A stretch of 51,346 nucleotides of DNA from an uncultured Mycoplasmatota bacterium (GTDB lineage: Bacteria > Bacillota_I > Bacilli_A > RF39 > UBA660), in NCBI GenBank assembly GCA_900546055.1, contig URBG01000007.1, positions 1 through 51,346 of the forward strand, read 5' to 3'. Below the pieces are notes generated by a model. The model was given only the letters and a program-made list of their open reading frames with translations. It was not told the origin of the DNA and did not search any database. The position numbers and the translations under genes are program-made. Shown in pieces: positions 35,593-44,341 of the stretch (positions within the stretch are counted from its first letter, which is position 1; each line of letters begins with the position of its first letter).

Positions 35593-36204
35593 ATGAAAAA
35601 AATTCAAGATGTTCAGGACTTATTATTAATCATAGATATGGTTAACGGTTTTGTAAAGGAAGGTGCTTTAGCGGATCTTTATATCGGAAGGCTTATCCCC
35701 TTGCAGCAAAGACTTTTAGAATATTATTCTGAAAATAAAAATAAGGGAATTGCTTTTGTAAAAGAGGCCCATCATAAAGGGTCAAGAGAGTTCAACGACT
35801 TTCCAGAACACTGTATTTTAGGAACTGCTGAGGCGGAGTTGGTAGAGGAGTTAAAAGGATATGAACAGGATGCATTTGTTTATCCGAAAAATTCAACTAG
35901 TGTGATGTTCGCAAACGGATTTATGACTGATCTTGAAGCAATGAAAAATTTAAAGCGGGTGGTAATAACAGGCTGCTGTACAGATATTTGTATTATGAAT
36001 GCAGCAATACCGTTAGTAAATTATTTTAATGAATATGATTTAAATTCTGAAGTTTATGTACCAAAGGAATTATCAGAAACTTATGAAATATCTGATGTAC
36101 ATGAACGTGAACAATATAATGAAATGGCGTTTTCTTTAATGAGCCAAGCGGGCGTAAAAACAGAAATGCCTACTGATTTACAGAAGGTCTTAGTAAGATC
36201 TTAA
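35593..36204 (+). CDS. pncA: Nicotinamidase (cysteine hydrolase family)
   Basis: 203 residues. Catalytic triad by family pattern: Asp15 in LIIDMVNGF, Lys99 in YPKNST and Cys133 in CTDIC. It deamidates nicotinamide to nicotinate, the first step of NAD salvage. Strong AGAGGAGAG site. First gene of the NAD cluster, behind a promoter with an operator over the -10 box. Confidence 0.92.
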   Translation: MKKIQDVQDLLLIIDMVNGFVKEGALADLYIGRLIPLQQRLLEYYSENKNKGIAFVKEAHHKGSREFNDFPEHCILGTAEAELVEELKGYEQDAFVYPKNSTSVMFANGFMTDLEAMKNLKRVVITGCCTDICIMNAAIPLVNYFNEYDLNSEVYVPKELSETYEISDVHEREQYNEMAFSLMSQAGVKTEMPTDLQKVLVRS

Positions 36205-36216
36205 ATTTATAATTAT

Positions 36217-36232
36217 TGTTATTAACAAAATG
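36217..36232 (+). promoter_or_regulatory. Candidate NrtR half-site between pncA and pncB (site 3)
   Basis: TGTTATTAACAAAAT recurs here as in site 2, but the second arm is degraded. It lies 20 bases before pncB. Confidence 0.4.
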
Positions 36233-36251
36233 ATAGAAAGAAGATGAAAAA

Positions 36252-37712
36252 ATGGAAAATAACACTTTAGCAACAGATTTTTACGAGCTTACAATGGGGC
36301 AAGTATATCAGGATCAAGGTGAACAAGATCAAATTGTTTACTTTGATGCCTTCTTTAGAAGAACCCCTTTTAATGGTGGGTATGCAATTATGGGTGGTTC
36401 TGATGAAATAATTGATTATATTAAAAATTTAAAATTTACTGATGAGGATATTGAATATTTAAAATCAACAGGGCAATTTAGCGATAATTTATTAAATACT
36501 TTAAAGAATTTTAAATTTACAGGGGATTTGTATATGGTTCCTGATGGTACGCCTGTTTTTCCTTCAGAACCAGTTATGACAGTCAGGACTAATGTGGTGG
36601 AGGCTAGTATTTTAGAAACCGCTCTTTTGTCTTACTTAAATGCGGGCATTATATTTACAACAGCAGCTAAAAGAATTACAGAAGCCGCAGCCGAAAGACC
36701 GGTTATGGAGTTTGGTTTGCGTAGATCACATGGAATAGAAGCGGGGATACTTGCTAGTAAATGCGCAGTTATTGGCGGATGCGTGGGAACGTCTAATGTG
36801 CTTGCTGGTAAAAAATTCAATTTAAAATTAATGGGGACGATGGCACACAGTTTGGTTATCAACGGGCTTAATGAGTATGATTCGTTTTTAAAATATGCGA
36901 AAACATATCCAGAAAATACAGTTTTATTAGTTGATAGTTATGATACTTTAAAAAGTGGAATTCCTAATGCTATTAAAGTTGCCCAAGATTATTTAATACC
37001 TAATGGTTATAATTTATCAGGGATTAGAATTGATAGTGGAGATTTAGCTTATCTTACTAAAGAAAGCCGAAGACTTCTTGATGAAGCGGGACTTATGGAT
37101 ACTAAAATTTGTGTTTCTAATGGATTAGATGCACAAACAATCGAAAGTTTGTTAAATCAAGGGGCGCCAATTGACTCATTTGGTGTTGGCGAAAATATTT
37201 CCTCACCGATGGTTATTGGAAGCTGCGTATATAAACTAGCGGCTAAAGAAGAGTGTAATGCAATTTCTCCAAGGATTAAAGTAAGTAATAGTAAAGCTAA
37301 AACTACTAATCCTGGTTATAAAAAAATATATCGTTTTTATGATAAAGAAAGTGGTTTTGCTTTAGGTGATGTGGTGACTTTATACGAGGAGGAAATTCCT
37401 GAGGATGGTTATACTTTAGTTGATCAAAATGATAGTTTAAATCGCCAAGAGCTTACTGATTATGAGGTAAGAGAATTACAAGTTCCTATCTTTATAAATG
37501 GTGAGTTAGTATATGAAAACAATTCAGTTATGGAGCGTCAAGATTATTGTAGTAGGCAGATGGAAACTTTATATCCAGAAATTAGGCGTTTAGATAATCC
37601 TCACGAATATTATGTAGATTTATCGGAAGATTTGTGTTCATTGAAAACGAAGATGATTGCTGAAACTAAGGGGAATGGTTTTCAATATGGTAAGGGGGTA
37701 AAACATGGATAG
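36252..37712 (+). CDS. pncB: Nicotinate phosphoribosyltransferase
   Basis: 486 residues, normal for the Gram-positive PncB type. Recognisable segments: LATDFYELTMGQVY at the N-terminus, MEFGLRRSHG, GTMAHSLV (with the autophosphorylated-type His), IRIDSGDL and SFGVGEN. It makes nicotinate mononucleotide from nicotinate and PRPP with ATP hydrolysis. The next gene starts eight bases before its stop. Confidence 0.95.
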   Translation: MENNTLATDFYELTMGQVYQDQGEQDQIVYFDAFFRRTPFNGGYAIMGGSDEIIDYIKNLKFTDEDIEYLKSTGQFSDNLLNTLKNFKFTGDLYMVPDGTPVFPSEPVMTVRTNVVEASILETALLSYLNAGIIFTTAAKRITEAAAERPVMEFGLRRSHGIEAGILASKCAVIGGCVGTSNVLAGKKFNLKLMGTMAHSLVINGLNEYDSFLKYAKTYPENTVLLVDSYDTLKSGIPNAIKVAQDYLIPNGYNLSGIRIDSGDLAYLTKESRRLLDEAGLMDTKICVSNGLDAQTIESLLNQGAPIDSFGVGENISSPMVIGSCVYKLAAKEECNAISPRIKVSNSKAKTTNPGYKKIYRFYDKESGFALGDVVTLYEEEIPEDGYTLVDQNDSLNRQELTDYEVRELQVPIFINGELVYENNSVMERQDYCSRQMETLYPEIRRLDNPHEYYVDLSEDLCSLKTKMIAETKGNGFQYGKGVKHG

Positions 37713-38307
37713 ACAATTGGAAAATTTAATTAATGATTATATAAAGAAATATAAAACGATAAGAATGACAGAAATTCCAGAAAGAGAATCATCATTTTTA
37801 AAAGTAAAAAGTTTTAAATGCGAGTTAAATAGTGGCACACAGATAATTAGAGAGCAATGCTTACGAAATAACCTTGAAGGGGACGTTGTAACAATACTAC
37901 CAATAACAGCTAGTAATAATATTGTGATGGTGGCTCAGCCACGAGTATTTACCCCATTAACTGTTGGTTTTGAATTACCAGCTGGGTATGTTGATGTTTT
38001 TGAATATCCAGAAGATGCGGTTTTACGTGAATTATTAGAAGAGACAGGCTATTTACCGATGGGGCTTGAAAAGCTTATTTCTTACCAGGGAGATCCTGGG
38101 TGTTCAAGTGCGGTTAATCATTGTTTTGTTGCAACTGGTTGTCAATTAACTAATAAGCAAAACTTGGATGAAAGTGAATATGTAGACTTTTTCGAATGTT
38201 CACTCGATGATGCTATGGAGATGCAGGCATCTGGTTTAGTGGTTGGTTCAAGTTCGATTGTGACTTTGCAAAAGGTATATGGAAAGAGGCAAAATTATGG
38301 AATTTAA
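37705..38307 (+). CDS. NUDIX hydrolase, ADP-ribose pyrophosphatase-like
   Basis: 200 residues. A complete Nudix box begins at AGYVDVFEYPED and ends LRELLEETGY, fitting G-x5-E-x7-REx-x-EE-x-G. It probably hydrolyses ADP-ribose, the breakdown product of NAD, which may also be the ligand of NrtR. It overlaps pncB by 8 bases and the nadE start by 11, so translation is coupled. Confidence 0.87.
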   Translation: MDRQLENLINDYIKKYKTIRMTEIPERESSFLKVKSFKCELNSGTQIIREQCLRNNLEGDVVTILPITASNNIVMVAQPRVFTPLTVGFELPAGYVDVFEYPEDAVLRELLEETGYLPMGLEKLISYQGDPGCSSAVNHCFVATGCQLTNKQNLDESEYVDFFECSLDDAMEMQASGLVVGSSSIVTLQKVYGKRQNYGI

Positions 38308-39043
38308 CGTTAAAGAAGAAACTAACAATATTATAAATTTTATTAAAAAATATTATGAAGAAAATAATTTAGGTGGAGTAGTAATTGGCATTAGCGGTGG
38401 TAAAGATAGTGCAGTGGTATCAGCTTTATTTACGAAAGCTTTAGGAAAAGAAAATGTTATCGGTATAACGATGCCATGTTATTCAAAAGAAAGTGACGTG
38501 GAAGATGCTAAAATAATAAGTGATTATTTTGGTTTTGAACTTTGTGAAGTTGATCTTACTAGAACGTTTGATGTTATGAAAAATAGCCTTAATATTAAGG
38601 CATTCAGTAATGAGGAACTTTTAGATAGTGACATTAATTTAAAACCACGTTTAAGAATGGCTACACTTTATTATTTGGCTGCGGCGTTTAGTAAAAGTAG
38701 GAAGCAAATATATTTAGTGGCAGGAACTGGAAATGCTTGTGAAATATATGTTGGTTATTTTACTAAAGGTGGCGATGGCATGAGTGATATTAATGTTCTT
38801 GCTAATTACAAGGTTTCTGAGGTACTTAAAATAGGTGATTATTTAAATGTTCCTAGAGAAGTTTTATACAAAATACCGAGTGATGGTCTTAGTGAACAAA
38901 CTGATGAGGATAAATTAGGAATTACATATAAAGAAATTGAGGAATATTTAGATGGAAAAAAGGTAAAAAATGCGTCCTTAATCGAAAATAAACACAGGAT
39001 TAATAAACATAAGAAAGGAATTATTTGCTATGAAAGAGAGTAG
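38297..39043 (+). CDS. nadE: NAD+ synthase, ammonia-dependent
   Basis: 248 residues from ATG 38297, with AAGAGG seven bases before; an in-frame ATG at 38279 lies before that site. PP-loop SGGKDS (33-38), then GTGNACEIYVGYFTKGGDG and a C-terminal LSEQTDEDKLG. There is no glutaminase domain, so free ammonia is the nitrogen source. It amidates nicotinate adenine dinucleotide to NAD+. Confidence 0.93.
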   Translation: MEFNVKEETNNIINFIKKYYEENNLGGVVIGISGGKDSAVVSALFTKALGKENVIGITMPCYSKESDVEDAKIISDYFGFELCEVDLTRTFDVMKNSLNIKAFSNEELLDSDINLKPRLRMATLYYLAAAFSKSRKQIYLVAGTGNACEIYVGYFTKGGDGMSDINVLANYKVSEVLKIGDYLNVPREVLYKIPSDGLSEQTDEDKLGITYKEIEEYLDGKKVKNASLIENKHRINKHKKGIICYERE

Positions 39044-39049
39044 TTTGTT

Positions 39050-39601
39050 ATGAAAATTGGAATTTATGGTGGGGCTTTTAATCCTCCGCACGAGGGCCAT
39101 AAACGAATTGTTTTGGATTTATTAAAATTTAATTATTTGGATAAAGTTATATGTGTTCCTGTTGGTGATATTTATTGTAAACAGGATTTGGTTTCATTTT
39201 ACCACCGAATAAAAATGTTAGAAATAATGTTTAATGATAATTACAATGTGATGATTGATGACTACGAAAATAAGCATGAGGATGTTTATACCTATCAAAC
39301 TTTAGATTATTTTCAAAGTTTATATCCTGAAGATGAAATTTATTTTGTATGTGGTAGTGATAATATTAAAGAATTAAAAACATGGAAAAATTATGAATAT
39401 ATTTTAAGCAATTATAAGATTTTAGCGATTTCTAGAACTGGTTATAGTTTAGAGCCTAAAAGTTCGCCGTCGATTATTGGAACAAGCGTCATATCAAAAA
39501 ACGTTTCGTCAACAGAAATTAGAGATGATTTATCTAGTAAGTATCTTAACGATGATATTAGAAAATATATTTATGCACATGGTTTGTATCGTAGAGATTA
39601 A
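39050..39601 (+). CDS. nadD: Nicotinate-nucleotide adenylyltransferase
   Basis: 183 residues. Nucleotidyl transferase motif GGAFNPPHEGH (7-17) and the SSTEIR motif near the C-terminus. It transfers AMP to nicotinate mononucleotide to give NaAD. In many Firmicutes nadD sits with yqeK and rsfS; here it is inside the NAD salvage cluster instead. Six bases after nadE. Confidence 0.94.
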   Translation: MKIGIYGGAFNPPHEGHKRIVLDLLKFNYLDKVICVPVGDIYCKQDLVSFYHRIKMLEIMFNDNYNVMIDDYENKHEDVYTYQTLDYFQSLYPEDEIYFVCGSDNIKELKTWKNYEYILSNYKILAISRTGYSLEPKSSPSIIGTSVISKNVSSTEIRDDLSSKYLNDDIRKYIYAHGLYRRD

Positions 39602-39654
39602 TTATAGTATTAAAATTCATTTTCTTGAGTTATAATATAGATGGAGGAATAGCA

Positions 39655-40128
39655 ATGGAAGAAAAATTAAGAGACTTGATTAAAAAGTTAACCATAGAAA
39701 ATAAAACAATTAGTACAATGGAGTCGTGTACTGGTGGAGGGCTTGTTAATGCCTTTACAAATATTGAAGGGGCTAGTGAAGTAATAAAGTTTAGTGCAGT
39801 TACTTATTCTAATGAATACAAAATTAAAATGGGAGTTTCCAAAGAAATAATTGATAAATATACTGTTTATAGTAAAGAAACGGCCGAAGCTATGGCAAAA
39901 GCGATTGCTTATTTTACTAATAGTAATTATGGAATTGGCATAACTGGAAAATTAAACAGGGTGGATCATTATAATTTAAATGGCAATGATAATGAAGTTT
40001 TTATTTCTATTTATAATAATGATAAAAAAGTTTTTGATACTTTTAGTTTAGTTGTTACTAAGAGTTCCCGAAAAGAGAATAAGGAAGATGTTATTATAAA
40101 GGTGTTGGAGCATTTGGTTAATTGCTAA
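39655..40128 (+). CDS. pncC: Nicotinamide-nucleotide amidohydrolase (CinA C-terminal domain type)
   Basis: 157 residues from ATG 39655, with GGAGG eight bases upstream. Only the CinA C-terminal deamidase domain is present: TISTMESCTGGG, VIKFSAVTYSNEYK, YSKETAEAMAKAI. It turns NMN into nicotinate mononucleotide, returning the waste of NAD-dependent DNA ligase to the same pathway as pncB. The usual GxTGP segment is altered to GITGKLNR, so activity is likely but not certain. Confidence 0.88.
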   Translation: MEEKLRDLIKKLTIENKTISTMESCTGGGLVNAFTNIEGASEVIKFSAVTYSNEYKIKMGVSKEIIDKYTVYSKETAEAMAKAIAYFTNSNYGIGITGKLNRVDHYNLNGNDNEVFISIYNNDKKVFDTFSLVVTKSSRKENKEDVIIKVLEHLVNC

Positions 40129-40173
40129 AGAGAGTTAAATTATGTTATAATCATTTTAGAAATAAGAGGCGAT

Positions 40174-41019
40174 ATGATGTATAAATCAGAAGAAGAATTT
40201 TTAAAGGCTTATAATCCAAATGATTATGATAGATTATCTTTAACGACGGATATTTTATTATTTAGTGTATCATCAAAACCAGAGGAAAATTACCGAAAAC
40301 TTAGTAAAAAGTACTTTAGTATTTTATTAGTTAAAAGGGAAACTTATCCTTATAAAGATAAATGGTGTTTACCAGGTGGTTTCGTTTTGATTAATGAGGA
40401 TTTAGAAGATGCTCCTAAGCGAATTTTAGCTAAGGAAACAAATCTTCATAATATTTATATGGAACAATTATATACGTTTGGGGGAGTTAACCGCGATCCA
40501 AGAATGCGTATTATTTCAACAGCCTATATGGCCTTGGTTGACAAAAATCAGTTGACAGAGACTATAACGCCAAATGCTTCATGGTTTGATGTAACAGTAA
40601 TGGAAGATAATAATAAATTAGATATAATTTTAGATGATGAAGATAATGTTCATATGCATATTAAATATGAAAAAGTATTAGAGGATGCGACAACTGGAAG
40701 ATATCGTTTTAATGTTATTCATAATGATGGTCTTGCTTTTGATAACGCTCAAGTGATTTTAACAGGAATTGATCGCTTAAAAAATAAAATTGAATATACT
40801 GATATTGTGTTTAATATGATGCCTAAGTATTTCACTTTGGGAGAACTACAACAGGTTTATGAGGTTATTTTAGGGAAAAAACTTTTAGATCCAGCATTTA
40901 GAAGAATTATTAGTAATAAGGTTATTAAAACAGATAAAGTAAAAAAAGGGGAAGGACATAGGCCATCAGCATTATTCATGTATAAGGAGAATAATCATGA
41001 GGAAGATAAACAAAATTAA
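40174..41019 (+). CDS. nrtR: NrtR-type NUDIX-related transcriptional regulator
   Basis: 281 residues. The N-terminal Nudix-like domain (about 20-165) has KWCLPGGFVLINEDLEDAPKR but a decayed catalytic box (AKETNL instead of REUxEE), so it should bind rather than cut ADP-ribose. The C-terminal winged helix (about 205-270) has FTLGELQQVYEVILGKKL and FRRII. NrtR represses NAD genes and releases DNA with ADP-ribose or NAD-related ligands. Candidate operators are at 35462, 35554 and 36217. nadK overlaps its end by 23 bases. Confidence 0.9.
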   Translation: MMYKSEEEFLKAYNPNDYDRLSLTTDILLFSVSSKPEENYRKLSKKYFSILLVKRETYPYKDKWCLPGGFVLINEDLEDAPKRILAKETNLHNIYMEQLYTFGGVNRDPRMRIISTAYMALVDKNQLTETITPNASWFDVTVMEDNNKLDIILDDEDNVHMHIKYEKVLEDATTGRYRFNVIHNDGLAFDNAQVILTGIDRLKNKIEYTDIVFNMMPKYFTLGELQQVYEVILGKKLLDPAFRRIISNKVIKTDKVKKGEGHRPSALFMYKENNHEEDKQN

Positions 41020-41800
41020 AATTGTTGCGGGTACGCAAAATAAATCTAAAAAAATTAAAGCTGATTTAGAAAGAATTCTAAACGAATATAATTTTGAAAT
41101 TAATGATATGGAGTATGATTTAGTGATTGCCATTGGTGGTGATGGAACTTTTATCAATGCAGTTCGTGAGCTTCATTTTGATAGTAATATTTATTATGTA
41201 GGTATTAATACTGGAACTTTAGGATTTTTACAAGAGATTAAACCAGAGGAAATTGAAAATTTTGTTAGAAGATTAGCTAATGATGAATTTAAAACAGAGA
41301 AAATAGGTTTACAGGAAACTGAGGTGATTACGAAAGAAGGTAGTTATCGGTTTTTCTCATTAAATGAAATTGTTATTAGGGATTATAAATTTAAAACAAC
41401 ATTTTTAGTTGTCAAAGTAAATGATGAATTGTTAGAGGAATTTGCAGGAGATGGATTATTAATATCAACATCATTAGGTTCAACAGCTTATAATGCAAGC
41501 TTGGGCGGGGCAATGATTGGTTCTGGGATTCATACTGTTCAAATAACACCAATCGCTCCTTTAGTAAATCATGCATATCATAGTCTTAAAAATTCATTAG
41601 TGTTACCTGAACACAATATAATAACAGTTGAACCAAGTTACGCAAGAGACAATGATTTATTGGTTATTGTTGACGGTGTAGAGGATGTTTATAAAGATGT
41701 TATTCATGTGACTACTAAAGCAGGTGATAAACATATTGCTTGTCTTAGATTAAATGACTATAATTTTACTAATCGTATTCATGCGAAATTTTTAAAATAA
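40997..41800 (+). CDS. nadK: NAD kinase
   Basis: 267 residues. GGDG (47-50) in AIGGDGTFINAV, NTGTLGFL, and the DGLLISTSLGSTAYNASLGG loop are diagnostic. It phosphorylates NAD to NADP. In most Bacilli nadK is near relA-family or rluD genes; here it completes the nicotinamide-to-NADP path within one cluster. AAGGAG lies inside nrtR. Followed by a two-way terminator. Confidence 0.94.
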   Translation: MRKINKIKIVAGTQNKSKKIKADLERILNEYNFEINDMEYDLVIAIGGDGTFINAVRELHFDSNIYYVGINTGTLGFLQEIKPEEIENFVRRLANDEFKTEKIGLQETEVITKEGSYRFFSLNEIVIRDYKFKTTFLVVKVNDELLEEFAGDGLLISTSLGSTAYNASLGGAMIGSGIHTVQITPIAPLVNHAYHSLKNSLVLPEHNIITVEPSYARDNDLLVIVDGVEDVYKDVIHVTTKAGDKHIACLRLNDYNFTNRIHAKFLK

Positions 41801-41826
41801 AAAAGATTCAAAATTGAATCTTTTTG
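41800..41826. terminator. Bidirectional terminator between nadK and the ybaK-like gene
   Basis: AAAAAGATTCAA/TTGAATCTTTTT stem with A tract before and T tract after, serving the convergent genes. Confidence 0.85.
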
Positions 41827-41828
41827 TA

Positions 41829-42314
41829 TTATAGTTCAATAAGTTTATATTCATAATTTAATTCTTTAATAAATTTAAACATATCATCCATTGATATGAA
41901 GAAAGTTGCTGTGTTGTCATTGGGATGAAATGTAATGATTTTTTCATTTAACAATTCTTTGTCAATATAAATTTCAATGTCATGTTCTTGATTGTTAATT
42001 AGTCCAAAAAGAGAAACTATTCCAGGAACAAGTCCTAATTTTTCTTGTAATTTTTCTTCAGAACCAAAGTGCAATCTATCACCAATTAATTCTCCAACTT
42101 TTTTAAGATCTAATCTTTTGTGGTCATCCATAATAATTAAATAAAAACGACGATCTTTTTTTCCGGCCATAAATAGTGTCTTAGATGGAACACCTTCTTT
42201 GCCTTCGATAGCTTTATCAGCTTCTTCCGTTGTCCAAACAGCACCATGATTAACTGCTTCAAATTTAATGTTCATTTTATTTAAAGTATTAATAACTAAT
42301 TCTTTTTGATTCAT
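41829..42314 (-). CDS. YbaK/ProX-type aminoacyl-tRNA deacylase (PrdX-like)
   Basis: 161 residues. YbaK/ProRS-editing fold with TTEEADKAI, PSKTLFMAGKKDRRFYLIIMDD, KRLDLKKVGELIGDRLHFGSEEKL and PGIVSLFGLINN, the pattern of free-standing ProXp-ala/PrdX editing proteins. It clears mischarged tRNA(Pro). AAGGAGTTGACAC upstream provides the ribosome site, and TATAAT upstream on the minus strand a -10 box. Confidence 0.9.
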   Translation of the reverse strand: MNQKELVINTLNKMNIKFEAVNHGAVWTTEEADKAIEGKEGVPSKTLFMAGKKDRRFYLIIMDDHKRLDLKKVGELIGDRLHFGSEEKLQEKLGLVPGIVSLFGLINNQEHDIEIYIDKELLNEKIITFHPNDNTATFFISMDDMFKFIKELNYEYKLIEL

Positions 42315-42404
42315 TGTGTCAACTCCTTATTCGAATTATAGCATAAAAGAAAAAGTTATAAAACACATATATCTTAATTTCATTATAATTTTTTTATTTA
42401 GATA

Positions 42405-42433
42405 TTGTTAATTGGAAAATAAAATGATATAAT
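42405..42433 (+). promoter_or_regulatory. Promoter of tRNA-Lys
   Basis: TTGTTA (42405-42410), 17-bp spacer, TATAAT (42428-42433). Confidence 0.7.
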
Positions 42434-42446
42434 TAAAAAGTCAGAT

Positions 42447-42522
42447 GTCTCCGTAGCTCAGTTGGTAGAGCAATTGACTCTTAATCAATGGGTCCACGGT
42501 TCGAGCCCGTGCGGGGACACCA
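42447..42522 (+). tRNA. tRNA-Lys(CTT)
   Basis: 76 nt with encoded CCA. Acceptor GTCTCCG/CGGGGAC, anticodon loop CTCTTAA giving anticodon CTT, and an intact T arm (GGTTCGAGCC). Single transcript with its own promoter and terminator. Confidence 0.95.
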
Positions 42523-42532
42523 TTTTGATATT

Positions 42533-42557
42533 AAAAGCTTCATATTGGAGCTTTTTT
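42533..42557 (+). terminator. Intrinsic terminator after tRNA-Lys
   Basis: AAAAGCT/AGCTTTT stem and T run. Confidence 0.78.
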
Positions 42558-42616
42558 CTATATTATATAGTAATAAATAACGAATATTATGGGATAATGG
42601 CATTAGGAGGAATAAC

Positions 42617-43045
42617 ATGAAAGAAGTACAAAATGTTAGTGAACCTGTTGCAACTGAAAACGCTTATCCAGTGTTATATGGTTATGGAGATACTTATTGT
42701 AAAACAGTAGATGAAATGAGTGCGCATGTTGATATGTGCTCTTTCGATGAAAGAATTAGATTTGATTTAATCACATATAAATATATAGGGGATTATGAGG
42801 GAAGAATTGATGTAATTAGTCAACAACAAGTTGGTGGTACAGAAAGATTTATCACTGCAACTGATGAGAATACATATGATAGTTTTTGTTCTCGTAATGG
42901 TAATTGGAAACAAAGACTCGGAAGCTTAGAAGATGTTTATAAAGCTTTCAACCATTATTATGGTATCGAAATGCAGGACGATGTTTTTATGGATGCAAAA
43001 AAGCGAAAATCTAAAGTAAAAGAAATTTGCGATTCGATTATATAA
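42617..43045 (+). CDS. Hypothetical protein
   Basis: 142 residues, soluble and unrecognised. It carries TYCKTVDEMSAHVDMCSFDERIRFD and ends in a basic KKRKSKVKEICDSII helix. TAGGAGGAATAAC ribosome site is strong. It lies 72 bases before a small Cys-rich gene and may be co-transcribed with it. Confidence 0.65.
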   Translation: MKEVQNVSEPVATENAYPVLYGYGDTYCKTVDEMSAHVDMCSFDERIRFDLITYKYIGDYEGRIDVISQQQVGGTERFITATDENTYDSFCSRNGNWKQRLGSLEDVYKAFNHYYGIEMQDDVFMDAKKRKSKVKEICDSII

Positions 43046-43080
43046 AATAATTAAATAGGACACAGCAACAGGTGATAATG

Positions 43081-43115
43081 AGACTCCTTCATATACTAAT
43101 ATGAAAGGAGTTTTA
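43081..43115 (+). promoter_or_regulatory. Hairpin masking the ribosome site of the Cys-rich gene
   Basis: ACTCCTT-CATAT (from 43082), 4-nt loop, ATATG-AA-AGGAGT. The 3' arm contains the AAAGGAG ribosome site of the gene at 43118, and the hairpin is followed by TTTTATT, so it could also act as a weak terminator. Confidence 0.55.
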
Positions 43116-43117
43116 TT

Positions 43118-43531
43118 ATGGAAGATAATTTATTAACTCCACTTGGAACATTTGAAGAAAAACGTATTGGGTGCGACGGACCATTTTGTTGTGGGACTAA
43201 TGAAGATGCTCATTTTGTTATTAATAATGCTAATTTAGTTAACTCAACACTTATAGGAACAGCTATTATCAATGATTGTTGTCCATGCATTAAAGTAGCG
43301 ATTGGGGCTTGTATAAAGCTTTGCAAAGGAAATCAATTTATTGCGCAAACAAGTACCAATGCATGTGGCAATTATAAATTTACTGGTTTAACACCTGGCT
43401 GTTATACAGTAATTGGCTATAGAAAAGGGCTTTGCGTAGTGAGAAAGCAAATTATGATTAACGAAGATAATAGTATTTATATGCTTCATCTTTTATTTGA
43501 TCGTGACGAAAAAAATGACTGCTCTAAGTAG
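43118..43531 (+). CDS. Small Cys-rich protein with carboxypeptidase-regulatory/SdrD-B-like fold
   Basis: 137 residues with 13 Cys. Residues about 50-125 (AIINDCCPCIKVAIGACIKLCKG ... NACGNYKFTGLTPGCYTVIGYRKGLCVVRKQIMI) have the pattern of a transthyretin-like carboxypeptidase-regulatory domain (GNYxFxxLxPGxYTVxxxxxG). There is no signal peptide, so it is probably cytoplasmic or coat-like. CCPC and CDGPFCC could bind metal. Function unknown. Confidence 0.7.
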   Translation: MEDNLLTPLGTFEEKRIGCDGPFCCGTNEDAHFVINNANLVNSTLIGTAIINDCCPCIKVAIGACIKLCKGNQFIAQTSTNACGNYKFTGLTPGCYTVIGYRKGLCVVRKQIMINEDNSIYMLHLLFDRDEKNDCSK

Positions 43532-43540
43532 TCATTTTAT
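43512..43540. terminator. Bidirectional terminator between convergent genes
   Basis: AAAATGACT/AGTCATTTT stem lying over the stop codons of both flanking genes. Confidence 0.75.
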
Positions 43541-44209
43541 TTTGTTTAAATATTGAATTATATAATCATAACAATCTTCAAATAGTTGTTCTAATTCTTC
43601 TTCAGTAAACATTTGATAATTTTCTTTGTTATATTTAGTTTGGCTATTTATTAATTTATTTATTTTATAAATAGCCTTATTTAAATCTTCATCAGTTAAA
43701 GGACATTCTTTTATTTTTATAATATTTTCTAAAGTGGTATTATTCTTATTAATAATATTACCTATTTTTTTATCATTAATCATTTTTTGGCCATATATCT
43801 TGAAATCATTTTGTTTTATTTGCCATGGAGTAACTGTTTCATCATTTAATATACTACCATCTTTGAGGATTGTTAATCTTTCATTATCTTTAATGATGAT
43901 ATGGTGTTTGTGAGTATATGTATTATAATAGCTATCTGTTATTAAATGAACAAGGTAACCAATAATAACGTCGTTATTTAATTCTTTTTTGTATTGATTA
44001 ATAAAATATTCAGTATCAATTTTGTATTTTTTAGTTGCTTGTTGAAGCCTGTAATGCGTTATACTTGAGTCAATAATAGAACTGGGATTTTCAATTTCAT
44101 ATCCATTCAAGACATCAGGAAGAATATTACCAATAATGAAATCAGTACCGAGATTTAATTTTTTATTAAGTTTGTTTGCCATAGCAAGATGGATTGGCCA
44201 AGAGGGCAT
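43532..44209 (-). CDS. Zinc-dependent phospholipase C-like protein
   Basis: 225 residues from the ATG at 44209, which has AAGGAAGTGAT upstream; the open frame runs further 5' but without a ribosome site. PSWPIHLAMANKLNKKL, FIIGNILPDVLNGY, THYRLQQ and IIGYLVHLITDSYYN give the His/Asp pattern of the zinc-dependent PLC/S1-P1 nuclease-like superfamily (metal-binding His/Asp across helices). No signal peptide, so an intracellular hydrolase; substrate unknown. Confidence 0.75.
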   Translation of the reverse strand: MPSWPIHLAMANKLNKKLNLGTDFIIGNILPDVLNGYEIENPSSIIDSSITHYRLQQATKKYKIDTEYFINQYKKELNNDVIIGYLVHLITDSYYNTYTHKHHIIIKDNERLTILKDGSILNDETVTPWQIKQNDFKIYGQKMINDKKIGNIINKNNTTLENIIKIKECPLTDEDLNKAIYKINKLINSQTKYNKENYQMFTEEELEQLFEDCYDYIIQYLNKIK

Positions 44210-44341
44210 ATAATCACTTCCTTTACATAAATTATAGCATATTTTATATTTAAATATCTTGATAAATTGTTTTTTATATGATAGAATAATATAGAAATTT
44301 CGACATTTAGACAAAACTTGAAAAAAATTTATGCAAAATAC

